A DNA stretch of 64,000 nucleotides from Dastarcus helophoroides (lineage: Eukaryota > Arthropoda > Insecta > Coleoptera > Bothrideridae): NCBI GenBank assembly GCA_028583605.1, contig CM053329.1, positions 11,022,501 through 11,086,500 of the forward strand. The letters are read 5' to 3'. A program made the position numbers and the translations under genes. Every line of letters starts with the position of its first letter. The stretch's first letter is position 1. This document shows, in pieces, positions 1-10,064 of the stretch. A model generated the notes under the pieces. It was not told the DNA's origin. It did no database searches and saw only the letters and a program-made list of their open reading frames with translations.

Positions 1-506
1 AATCGATTAGTTGCAACCGAACTAAAATGTACAATTTGGTCGAAATGACCACTAATGTTATATTTATTTATGGTTTAATTTTTTAACCAGGTTATTAGTA
101 CGGCGATGCCAATAGCAAACATTGGCAGAATCATAATGTCACAAAGTGACGTGTCGTGAGTTTTATGAAGGGGGAATTTGACCGGAAACCCTTTTAAAAG
201 ATTAATTACAATTTTGTTTTCAAATGATAATTGATTTGATATTTCTTTTCGTCGTGTTTTGATTAAATTCAGAATTTCAAAAGAGAATTTAAATTTCGAG
301 AAGATGGTTGAAATATTGGAAAAAAAATTAAAAATTTTCGATCTAAATCCAGATATTTGTTCAAATTTACTTTAAAGAAATCCAAATTTTCAAATTTAAG
401 TTTAATTTTGGGTATTATTTCTTTAATTTTATGTTTTGAATTTTTCCCTTTAAATTTGGATCTTCACTCAAAATTTTGAATTAAAATTCTAGATTAAAAG
501 AGAAAC

Positions 507-609
507 TTGAAATACAAAACTTGTCCCCTGAAACCAAGAAAAATTAAAAAACACAACAAAGATTGCTCTAACGCGTTTCGACCGCCAATCTGTTATCTTT
601 AGAGAGATA
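507..609 (-). repeat. Single arm of palindromic hammerhead repeat
   Basis: Left arm only: TTGAAATACAAAACTTGTCCCCTGAAACCAAG, then ACACAACAAAG.TTGCTCTAACGCG and a decayed core. On the minus strand the core reads CTAAAGA instead of CTGAAGA, so it is inactive. Its right edge, AGAGAGATA, coincides with the start of a recent tandem duplication (601-1174), and the same AGAGAGATA recurs at the boundary of the second copy. Confidence 0.65.
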
Positions 610-1174
610 CATAAAAAAATAAAAGAGAAACTCCAAAAATATATGTTAATATGTTACAAAGGTCATTTTAATCACTAAATGGAACTTGAGCCAGAATATA
701 CTTTTTTTTCTGAGATGTTTTTTGAAACTTCAACATTTAAAGAAAATCTAAATTTTAAGAAAATGTTAATTTATTTTACGACAAAGCCGATATTTTCAAC
801 AAAATCCAAACAATCAAAAAATCGGAATTTTCAAAAAAAGTCTAAATTCTGAAAGAAGTCAAAATTTTTAAAAAATTCAAAAGAGAGATACATAAAAAAA
901 TAAAAGAGAAACTCCAAGATTAAACCAAAAATATATGTTAATATGTTACAAAGATCATTTTAATCACTAAATGGAACTTGAGCCAGAATATACTTTTTTT
1001 CCTGAGATGTTTTTTGAAACTTCAACATTTAAAGAAAATCTAAATTTTAAGAAAATGTTAATTTATTTTACGACAAAGCCGATATTTTCAAAAAAATCCA
1101 AACAATCAAAAAATCGGAATTTTCAAAAAAAGTCTAAATTCTGAAAGAAGTCAAAATTTTTAAAAAATTCAAAA
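601..1174. repeat. Recent tandem duplication (two copies of about 281-293 bp)
   Basis: Copy 1 601-881 and copy 2 882-1174 both start AGAGAGATACATAAAAAAAT and share AATATATGTTAATATGTTAC, GGAACTTGAGCCAGAATATA and CGACAAAGCCGATATTTTCA with very few changes. Copy 2 has an 11-bp insertion (GATTAAACCAA). Identity far above that of the surrounding degenerate repeat marks this as young. AGAGAGATA at both boundaries comes from the end of a palindromic-repeat arm. Confidence 0.8.
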
Positions 1175-2923
1175 GTTTTTGGTCCAAATTTATAATAATT
1201 CAACTTTTTGAAAAGAATTCAAAATTTCCAGAAAAAGTTGAAATGTTGAAAAAGCGTTGAAACTTTCAAGTCACAATTTTAAAGAGTCCAAATTTTCAAA
1301 AAAAGTGCCAATTTTTTGAAAAGGTAGAAATTTTAAAAGAAATTATAAAAGTTAAAATTTTGCGAAAAAGTTGAAATTTCGAAAAATTCGAACTTTGGAA
1401 GAAGTCCCAATTTTTAAAAAGGTCGAAATTTTTAAATCAAAATTGCAAAAAGGTCCAAATTTCCACAAAAAGTTGAAATCTCGAAAAAAATTGACATTCT
1501 TTAAAAAATTGTCAAAACTTTGGGAAAAAGATTTAAATTGTGGAAAAAACCAAATTTCCACAAAAGTCGAAATTTGCAATATTTCGAGAAATATTCAAAA
1601 TGTTTAAAAAGTGAGAACTTAAAAAAAATTGAAATTTCCAATCAAAAAAGTCGACATGATGAGAAAAAGTGAAAGTTTTGAAAAGTTAATATGTTACAAT
1701 GTCTAAATTATCAAAAAAGTCGAAATTTTCAATAATAAATCGAAATTTAAAAAAGTCGAATTATGAAAAAAAATTAAAATTTTCAACAAAAATGGAATTT
1801 TTCAAATAAAGGTAAAAATTACAAAATGATGGAAATTTTGAAATTTTAAGAAAAAATTGCAATTTTTCAAAAAAAGCCCAGTTTTCAAAAATTTCGAAAT
1901 GTCTAAATCAATATTTTCAAAAATAGTAGTAGTAGTTGAATCTTAGAAAAACTTAAATACTTTGAAAAATTGCTCAAAATGTTATGAAAAAAGTAAGATG
2001 ATTTAAAAAAAATCAAATTTTCAATAAAATCGAAATTTTCAACATAGGTAAAAATTTTGAACAGAAGTGTAAATTTTATTTTAGAAAATAAAAATTTTTC
2101 AAACAATCGAAATTGTCGGAATTTCAAAAACAAGCCGAAATTTTGGGTAGTTTCAATTTTTTGGTCTTAATTTTCAAATAAGCCAAGATTTTTAGTAAAA
2201 ACATTTCGGAAAAGATATTTTTGTATATTTTAAAGAAAAAGTTGATATTTTGAAAAATTTCAAATAAATTGTTCAAATTCAATACAGTAATTTTTCAATA
2301 AAAGTTTTAATTTACAAAAAGTCGAATTTGAAGAAAAAGTTAAAAATTAAGAAAAAGTTAATATTTTGAAAAAAGTACAAATATTCCAGTCGGAATTCCA
2401 AGAAAGAGCCTAACCTTTAAAAAAAATTTGTTATTGAATTTGCGAAAAAATCGAAACTTTTAAAAAGTCATCATTTTTAGCATATTTAACATTTTCAGAA
2501 GATAGTATTTTGATAATTTTTTGAGAAAGAGTGAAGATTTTTAAAAAGCTAAATTTTTCAAAAAAGTTCAAATTTTCAGCAGAAGTCAAATTTTTCAAAA
2601 AAGGTCGAAATTTCGACATAAAAGATCGGATTTTTCGACATAAAAGACGAAAAATGTTCCTAAAATCACAATTTTAAAAAGTGTACCTTTTTTTTAAATT
2701 TCTTAAAAGTTTACTTTTAAAAACATCGAAATTTTCAATACAGTAAATTGAAATTTCGAGAAAAAGTCAAAAATTTTGAAAAAACAGATTATTTTTGACA
2801 TATCGAAACTTTCACTAAAAGCCGGATTTAAAAAAAAATATGAAATTTCATAAAAAATCGAATTTTTCAAAAGGTGAAAATTTATAAAAAAAGGTTTAAA
2901 TTGTTGTTTTACTATATGTTTAC

Positions 2924-5900
2924 CAGTGGCGGCTCGTAGCAAAAACTAATGGAGGTGCTGCGACAATGTTTAGCGTTTTGAAATTTTTAAAATTTCGACA
3001 TTTTCAAAACGTTACTTTTCGAAAATTTTAGATTTCCTTGAAAACTTGACAATGAAAAGTTTTGATAATGTCACGTTTTTTGAAACGTTGGATTTTTTCA
3101 AATATCGACTGTATTGCAAAATTTAGATTTTTTCTTGTAATCTGGATCTTATTTTATTTTTAAGAATTGACTTTTGTGAAAAGCTGTAAATACTCTTTTA
3201 AAAATTTTCGTATTTTCGTAAATATTTAGACTTTTTGGTGTTCTGTTTGTTTTTTGTAATTTTTTTTTGAATTACATATTACATTTTTTTTAATTTTTAC
3301 CATTTGAAAATTATTACTTTTCTAAAAATGTAATTTGTTTCAAAACTGGAATTTTGACTTTTTAAATTTTCGACTTTTTTCTAAACTTCATCTTTGTTTA
3401 TAATTTTTTTTTTGGAAAATTATAATTTTTTTATTGAAAATTTCGATTCTTAATAATTTCAACTGGTTTTTATTTAAATTTCGACTGATTTTCAAAATTT
3501 CGACTTTTGCAGGTTTTTATTTAAATGTCAACTATTCAAAGTTTCTACTTTTTTTTGCAATTATTTCAAATTTTCGATTTCTTTGGAAATTTTGCATTTT
3601 TATGAAATGTTTGACATTTTTTCAAAATTTTAATGTTTTTGACCTAAAATTTCAACTTTTTAAAAAAATGTTCCACTTTGATTCAAAATTTTAACTACCA
3701 AAAATTTAAACTTTTTCCAAAATTTTAACTCCTCAATATTTCGACTTTTGAAAATTTCGATCTGTCTGATAATTTTCACTTGTTTTCAATATTCCGGTTT
3801 CGACATATTGGCTTTTATTGAAAGGTTGAGTGCAAATTTCCCAACTATTCAAAATTTAAACTTTTTTAAAATTTCGAATTATTTCGTAAATTCGATAAAC
3901 ATTCTCAAATCTTTTGCAAATTTTGATATTTTTTTAATTTCGACTATAAAATTTCGAGCTTTTCTGTCAGAAAATGTTTTTCTTTGCAAAATTTTGACTT
4001 CTTTTGGAAATTTGAAAGATTTTGAAATTTTTTGCTTTGTCAACATTGAAAATTTTAACCTTTTCTTAAATCTGCACTTTTTTGAAATGTTCGACTTTTT
4101 ATCTTAATTCCCACTTTGTTAAAAATTTCGGTCTTTTTCCAATGTTCTAATTTCTCAAAATTTTAGTCATTTTCCAAAATTTAAAATTTTTGGAAAACCT
4201 AAAAATTTTGACTAGTTTTTTAATTTCAACTATCGATCCTTTATTTGAAAATTGTGATTTTTTTAAGTCAGACATTTCTTGAAACCTTTTATTGAAATTT
4301 TTGACTAATACTTCGTAAAATTTCGACTCCATTTCAAAACTTCGACTTTTTTTTCAAAATTTTGACTTGACTTTTTTTTAAAAAAGTTCGAACTTTTTTT
4401 TTTAAAAAAGTTCGAACTTTTTTAAAATTATATTTATACATTCTTTTAAACATTTCCAATTAAAACTTCGACTTAAAAGAAAAGATTCTTTTAAAACTTG
4501 AACCATTGAAAATTTCGACTTTTTTCAAAATTTTACCTCAAAATTTCAACTTTTTTGATAATTACGAATTTTTCGATAATTTTGGGTTTTCTTCAATATT
4601 CAAAATATTCTTTGAAAATTTAAATAAAAACTGCAATTTATTTTAATTAATTTTAATTTAGTTAATTCGTCTTTTATTCACATTCCCAAAATTATTGAAA
4701 ATGTCGACCATTTTAGAAATTGAAATTTGTTTTGCGAAATCCTTAAATTCTTTTGAAAATTTGACCTTCTATGAAAATTTCAAAATTTTTAAGATTTGAC
4801 TCTTTTAAATTCGACTTTTCTAATAACTTTAGCTTTATTTTTAAAAGTGGTACCGTTTTTCTTTTTAAATTTACATTTTTTGAGAAAAATTTTGAAATAA
4901 CACTCGAATTTAAAAAAATAACAAAAATTTCTATTTTTAAAATTGTGTTTTGAAACAAATTTCCAAAAAAACTTGCATTTTATTTACAAATAAATTGCCA
5001 AAATTTGAATATTAATCACAAAAAATTGGCTTCATCCTGGAATATGTGATTTTTGAAATTTCGCTGGAACTTTAAAATTACTAGAAAAAAATTATATTGA
5101 AACAGTAAATTGTTAATGAATATTTTTTAACATTTTGTTTAATTTTAATTTCGAAGTTTTGAAGCTTTAAGAAATGCTGACTCTTTTTCTTAAAAATTTC
5201 AATAATTCCCACTTTAAAAGTAGAAATTATAAGTATATTTTTGAGAATTAATTTATTTCAAAAAAAAATTTTTTTTTCTTTATTCCGAAAATGTTATTCT
5301 TTATTTTGAAAAATGTTGTTTACAAATAAGAAATTTCAACTGTTTCTAGAAATATTATCTGCTTTCTCTTGAAATTTCGAGTTTAATTTTTAAATTTCGA
5401 TCTTTTTTTTTATCGAATTTGAATTTTATATTCGAACTTGAGAATTTCAAGAATAAATTTAACATTTGTTGAAAAATTAGAAACTCAGATTCAGAATTTT
5501 CTTTGGTCCTACAGTATTAGTAATTTTTTAGAGAAATTTCAAATTGTAAAAAGGGTTGAAATTTACAAGGTTCATGTTTTCTTGAAATTTGAATATTTTT
5601 CCCAAAGTTTTCTTATTTTTATGCAAATTTGAAGTTTATTTTTCTTAAATTTATACTTAATAATTTTCCTATCAAAATTACAAAATAAAATGAACTTGGT
5701 AATATTAAAATTTTGTTAAAAAACTTAAATTTCCAAAACAAATTAGAGACATTAAAATTTCTACAAAAAAAAAATATTTTAAAGATAAAATCTCCAGGAA
5801 AAATCTAAATTTCAAAAAAAATTTCTTTGTATAAAATGTTTAGAGGAAAAACACAAATTTCATACAGAAAAAGGCAAAATTTCTTGGAGAAAAAAATCGA

Positions 5901-6669
5901 AATTTGAAAAAAAATTGAAATATTTACAAAAATGTCGAAATTTTTTGCTTTTCCCAAAATGCTGAAATTTTTATAGAGTTTTCAGGGTGTTTTTCAAACA
6001 TTTTTTGTCAAAACTACAAAATAAAACTTTAAATTGTCAAAGTGTCGTAAAAAAATTGACATTTTTAAAGCAAATTAGAGAAACATAAAGAAAAATCTGG
6101 AGAAGTTGGAATTTCTAAACGAAATTTTCAGAACTACACTTTTAGGAAAAATGAAAAGTTCGCGAGCATTTCTTTTTATAAAATATTTAGGAATAACAGA
6201 AATTGCAGAAAAAATTAAATTTCCTTAAAAAATCGAAATATCTGAAAAAAACTCAAAATTTTTATACAGAATGAGATTTGAGGTAAAAATTCGAAGATGC
6301 CGTATATACTTATTTTTTAGAGAAATAGTAAAATGCGAGATGAGTTGGATTTAGTTTTTTTCTTGAAAGTGTAACTATTTTCTTAAAATTTTAATTCCTG
6401 CTCGAAATATTGATTTCTTCCTCAAAACTTTTACAAAAATTAGTTTTTGAAAATGTGATTTTGATCAAAATTAAAAATAAAATAAGTTTCTAAATGTCGT
6501 TACTTCATAAAAGAAACCTAAAATTTCTATAAAAAGAAATCAGAGAAAATTTAAAAATTTATACAAAAAATTGTGTACTGAAAAGTTTTCAGAAAATTTG
6601 GAGAAAAAAAACTCTTAAGCAAAATTGGGGGTGCTGCAGTTTCACAGTGCCTTACGCCAGCCGCCACTG
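2924..6669. mobile_element. hAT-type non-autonomous element A filled with degenerate repeat
   Basis: Inverted termini CAGTGGCGGCTCGTAGC (2924 inward) and the complement of CAGTGGCGGCTGGCG (ending 6669), with a second shared block, GGAGGTGCTGCGAC at the left and GGGGGTGCTGCAG at the right. Flanking octamers ATGTTTAC and ATGCTAGA match only partly, so the target duplication is decayed. No transposase. The interior is degenerate repeat, T-rich on + to about 5650 and A-rich after. A second copy begins at 61114; blocks near 4980-5190, 5470-5550 and 5960-6110 align with 61500-61700, 61950-62030 and the 62.1/63.5-kb segments, so the interior belongs to the element. Confidence 0.7.
4378..4436. repeat. 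Duplicated perfect palindrome
   Basis: AAAAAAGTTCGAACTTTTTT occurs twice in tandem within hAT element A, separated by a few T and A. Each unit is self-complementary. Confidence 0.8.
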
Positions 6670-8235
6670 ATGCTAGAAGTTATCAGGAAAATACGCAGGT
6701 AAAGCAATTAAACATAGGTTTTCAGACGTCTATCGAATGTGTACAAGTAATTAGGGTTATTAGGTAATTGTGCGTTCGAAATTTTGAGATGTCGAATATT
6801 CTAGTATGTAATATAACAACACAAGCTAGAAATTGCACCCTAAGTAAGTCAATTATAAATTAAGGTTATACGAATAAGTTGTTCATTTGTTCTGTTAGAT
6901 AAAAGTGTTAAAAATCCACACTGTTTAATTGTGTGAATGCGATAACGCGTAACAATATCAATAGTTTGACTTTACCTTCCCCATTTCGACATCACTAAAA
7001 ATTTCGAATTTAATCTCGACTTGACTTTAATCGTGAAATTTTGATAAGTTTAAACTTTCGCAAACTAAATTTAATCTCCAAATTTGCACTTTAACATCAA
7101 AGTTTACCTGTATCGCCACTGTACGACCCTAAATTCGAAATTTCTTTCTTTTTAATAACCTTCGTATAGAAATTCCTCTTTCTGTATACTAAAATTACGA
7201 TATTAAGTTCCACATTTCCGTTATAATCCGCGCCTACCAACTTTAAACTTGAAATTTCTGTTTTAATCTCGAAATCTGTTTCCCTCTAATTTATTTTTAT
7301 TTTTCCACCTCTCGTCCATCCTTCATTCGAGTTTAAAGTTTGGCAGATTAATAATTTGCGCCGCGTTGTTTGCACTCTTGATAATGTACTTACATCGTTA
7401 AGAAAATTTGTAAGCAATTACAAACTTTGCATCAAAGTTTGATGCAAGCGAGCATAAGATTCTCCGAGACGTTTTCCTTTTAATCATCCCGAAAGGAATT
7501 AAATTAAACTTAAGACATAATAAACCGGAATATAAAACTAAGTTCCCGAGTGTGTAATTAACCAAGTTTTTCCCTTTAATTAAACGTTGGCTGTTGGCAA
7601 ACTGCAGATAGGAGCTGGAATTTTTTGACTTTGGTTGATTTTGATCTTGACATAAGGTCGATTGCTAAAAGGTGTTTGTAAACATTTGAACGTTTGATTT
7701 CATCGTGAGTATTTCAACATATCCAAACGTATACTGTGAAGTTGCGAGTTTATAACATTTGCGTCAAAGGAATGTTTAAAAAGTACATACACTTTATTTG
7801 TTTAAGAATTCAACAAATGTAAATAATCTATTTTAAACTTTGTTTGCCAACCACTTGAAATAAACCGCATTATTTCAAGATTCGCGGCTAATATTTATGA
7901 AATTTCAGGAACGTTTCAGCGGACGATGTTTACTCGTGTTTCATTACCGTTAAAATTCCGTCCAATTATAAAAGTCCACTTTTGACTACACCGAGCTGGA
8001 TGTAAATGTTTATGGCCAATAAATTTTATGCCTCTATCCCGAAACTTTGTACTCTTTTATGATGTAATTCATTCTTGGCTTGAAACAATGTAAATATTTT
8101 GAAAATATTGAATGAATTTTTAGAACTTAATGTGAAATAACACAGAAACTCTGCCATCTGTAATAAACGATACTTGACAGAGCAGAATCTAGAGAAAACT
8201 ATCGATAGAAATGTTCGATAGCATCGACAATTATC
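6670..8235. other. Low-repeat non-coding sequence
   Basis: Balanced, mostly single-copy-looking AT-rich sequence without sustained open frames, splice-bounded exons or RNA genes that I can recognise. Contains the LTR fragment at 6898-6954. Consistent with intron. Confidence 0.5.
6898..6954 (+). mobile_element. 3' fragment of the same LTR family
   Basis: AGATAAAAGTGTTAAAAATC, CACACTG, AATGCGATAACGCGTAACAA match the last 57 or so bases of the LTRs at 40127 and 47839 (AATAAAGTGG..., GATAACGCGTAACA). The rest of the LTR is absent. Confidence 0.4.
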
Positions 8236-8636
8236 TGGAATTTAAACCACATTTTCTAAATTTTTTTCCTAAAATACCGACTTTTTTCTTTTAAATTCCT
8301 TTCCATTTTAGCATCAACTTCCTCGATATTATGACTTTAAAATTGAAATTTTGAAATCTATAAATTTTCCTCTCAAAATCTTTTGAATATGTTTCCTTGG
8401 ATGTCGTCTGTATCTTCTTTACGAAATTGTGTTAATATTATTAAAAAAATGAATCAAATATTTCTTGGAATTCAGACTTTTGTCTAAATATTTTGACTTT
8501 ATCCTCGATATTTCCTTTTAAAATAAAAATTTAAAAACAAATTGAAATTCCTGCTTGAAATTGAATCAGCAAAAAGATCAAAATGATTGAAAAAAAAATG
8601 TAAATTCTTTTAAAATTAAAAAAACAACAGAGGTTT

Positions 8637-8676
8637 CTCTAACGCGTTTCGATAGCCAAGCTATATCTTCAGAGAG
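8637..8676 (-). ncRNA. Hammerhead ribozyme motif, left arm of palindrome
   Basis: Read on the minus strand: CUCU (stem I), CUGAAGA, one extra U, stem II AUAGC/GCUAU around UUG, GAAA preceded by C, CGCG (stem III, self-complementary), the UU of the cleavage triplet, then AGAG (stem I). All core residues are present except for the extra base between the CUGAAGA core and stem II and a shortened stem II. The family consensus has GAUAGC/GCUAUC. Activity is not established. Confidence 0.55.
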
Positions 8677-8684
8677 ATAACGAT

Positions 8685-8725
8685 CTCTCTGAAGATAATA
8701 GTTTGGTTATCGAAACTCGTTAGAG
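8685..8725 (+). ncRNA. Hammerhead ribozyme motif, right arm of palindrome
   Basis: Plus-strand order: CTCT, CTGAAGA, T, AATAGT-TTG-GTTATC (stem II with wobble pairs and one A/C mismatch next to the core), GAAA, CTCG, TT, AGAG. Stem I pairs CTCT with AGAG. The mirror partner on the minus strand lies 9 bases away, so a transcript across the whole repeat would instead form one long hairpin. Confidence 0.5.
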
Positions 8726-8785
8726 CAACCTCTGTTGTACTTTTTAATCTTTCTTGGTTTCAGAAGAAAAGATTTGTATTTCAAT

Positions 8786-9598
8786 TCTTTCAAGAACTAT
8801 TTTTTTGAAATTTTGCTTCTTTGTTCTCATATTTTGCACTTCAATTCCTCAGATTAAAACTCGAAAGTATAATATTTTTCTAAAAAAAATCCCTAATCTT
8901 TGAATACAATCCAAGTTTGCAGAATAAATTGAAAAAAAAAATAGAATTTCAAAATTTAAAACCTTTAAACAAGCCGAATTTTTCGGAAGGCTAAATATTG
9001 ACGAAAAGCTAACATTATCAGAAAATTTCTCAAAAAGGGTCTAAACTTAAAATTTAGGAAAATTTTGAAAAAAATAGAAATTTCGAAAAGGGTGAAAATT
9101 TTTTAAACAATCAATCAAACAAAAATTTGAAAAAGTTAAACCACGTTAATCTTAGAAAAAATTACACAAAATCTTTAAAAGCAGTCGAAATTTTGAAAAA
9201 TGTGGAAAATTTTAAAAATAGTCAAAATTTTAAAATGCTGAAAATTTGAAAGATGTTGAAATTTTGAAAAAACGAAATTTACAAAAAAAAACTAATGATA
9301 AAACGAAATTTTTTGCAAATCCCAAATTTTCGAAAAAGCCAAAATATTAAAAAATTAACAAAATTTTCAAAAGAGTCTAATTTTGTAGGAAAGTCTAGAA
9401 AAAGTGTAGAAAGTCAATATTTTAGAGCCTAGGTTTTTAAAGAAAGTTAAAATTTTGCAATCAGTCGAAAATTTAAAAAATAACCGAAATTTTAAAAAAA
9501 GTTAAACTTTTGAAAATATTCGAAAATGTCGAAGAAACATTTTTTCACAAAAAAAAACGAAATATTGAAAATTGTCAAAATATTCATAGAAATATGCA
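8786..9598. repeat. Degenerate short-repeat block, A-rich on +
   Basis: Same repeat type as the other A-rich blocks (units such as GAAAATTTTTAAACAATC and GTCGAAATTTTGAAAAA). It is the insertion context of the retrozyme-like element at its right edge. 8236-8615 on the other side of the palindrome is similar but T-rich. No genes seen. Confidence 0.7.
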
Positions 9599-10064
9599 AG
9601 TAGAATGCAACCTAGACTACAAATTCATGCAGCCCTCCAGGCCTGTATAGTGAATCATAGGTAGCTGAACTACCAACAGTTGAAACACTGCCACCTAGCG
9701 AAGCGGTTGCTCTTTAGGAAAGTTCCCAGAAGACAAGGATTCTAATATGCACAGACCAATAGGTTTCAACATTTATTAGTATCGAAGTTTGGAAACCAAA
9801 TACCGGTTTCGATCTTGTTAGATCTCGTCAGTTTGGTATATCCAACTCGAATACTAACAAATGTTCCTACAAGTAAGTACTAAAACATTCACAGACGTCA
9901 AACGAGTGACTCTTAGTACTACCACCTATTGGTCCTTAGAGAAACTATGGCCATCGCCAACAAGGTCGTATGCTAGTAGAATGCAACCTAGACTACAAAT
10001 TCATGCAGCCCTCCAGGCGTGTATAGTGAATCATAGGTAGCTGAACTACCAACAGTTGAAACAC
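9599..10064 (-). mobile_element. Retrozyme-like hammerhead retroelement, 1.24 units of a 376-bp repeat
   Basis: A 90-bp direct repeat (9599-9688 and 9975-10064, about one mismatch) brackets 286 bp, giving a 376-bp tandem period. Between the repeats, on the minus strand, lies a complete hammerhead ribozyme motif (9795-9837). Short units of a few hundred bp in partial tandem, one hammerhead per unit and no coding capacity are the published hallmarks of retrozymes, small non-autonomous elements that spread through circular RNA. The element sits cleanly in the degenerate A-rich array: both edges switch abruptly to GAAAA-type repeat. The near-identity of the two 90-bp ends suggests recent insertion. 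Decayed relatives occur at 50797-51335 and 52025-52225. A truncated Penelope-type terminal repeat could look similar, but no endonuclease or RT remnant is seen next to it. Confidence 0.75.
9795..9837 (-). ncRNA. Hammerhead ribozyme, consensus core
   Basis: Read on the minus strand the parts are: stem I 5' ACCAAA; core CUGACGA; stem II GAUCU/AGAUC with loop AACA; core GAAA; stem III CCGG; cleavage triplet ending G-U-A; stem I 3' UUUGGU. Stem I (6 bp) and stem II (5 bp) are perfect, G10.1-C11.1 and A15.1-U16.1 are present, and no core position deviates from consensus. Stem III has no loop (CCGG closes on itself), so an active fold would be expected as a dimer or in a tandem transcript, as described for animal hammerheads with very short stem III. 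Predicted cleavage is after the A that complements base 9801. Activity is inferred; the motif itself is directly visible. Confidence 0.85.

Larger units (their letters stand above)
250..2923. repeat. Degenerate short-repeat block, A-rich on +
   Basis: Irregular tandem units of about 17-22 bp of the type GTCGAAATTTTGAAAAA. Scattered open frames in it are translations of the repeat (rich in F, L, K, N, S) and not genes. Contains the features at 507-609 and 601-1174. Nothing else recognised. The first 250 bases are unremarkable unique sequence. Confidence 0.75.
8616..8785. repeat. Palindromic hammerhead repeat, both ribozyme cores kept
   Basis: A long inverted repeat centred near 8680. The left arm runs ATTAAAAAAACAACAGAGG...CTCTAACGCG; the right arm mirrors it as CGTTAGAGCAACCTCTGTTG...TTTTTAATCTTTC and continues as TTGGTTTCAG..AAAAGATTTGTATTTCAATT. 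Each arm contains a hammerhead-like core: minus strand 8637-8676 and plus strand 8685-8725. The same repeat recurs at eight or more places in this window. The outer left arm (the CTTGTCCCCTGAAACC part) is missing here. No coding sequence is present. Confidence 0.75.

Noticed and set aside
1352..5632. Many open frames of 60-120 codons on both strands rich in Phe, Leu, Lys, Asn and Ser
   Set aside because: They are translations of the degenerate AT-rich repeat; frames overlap on opposite strands and show no domain or splice context.
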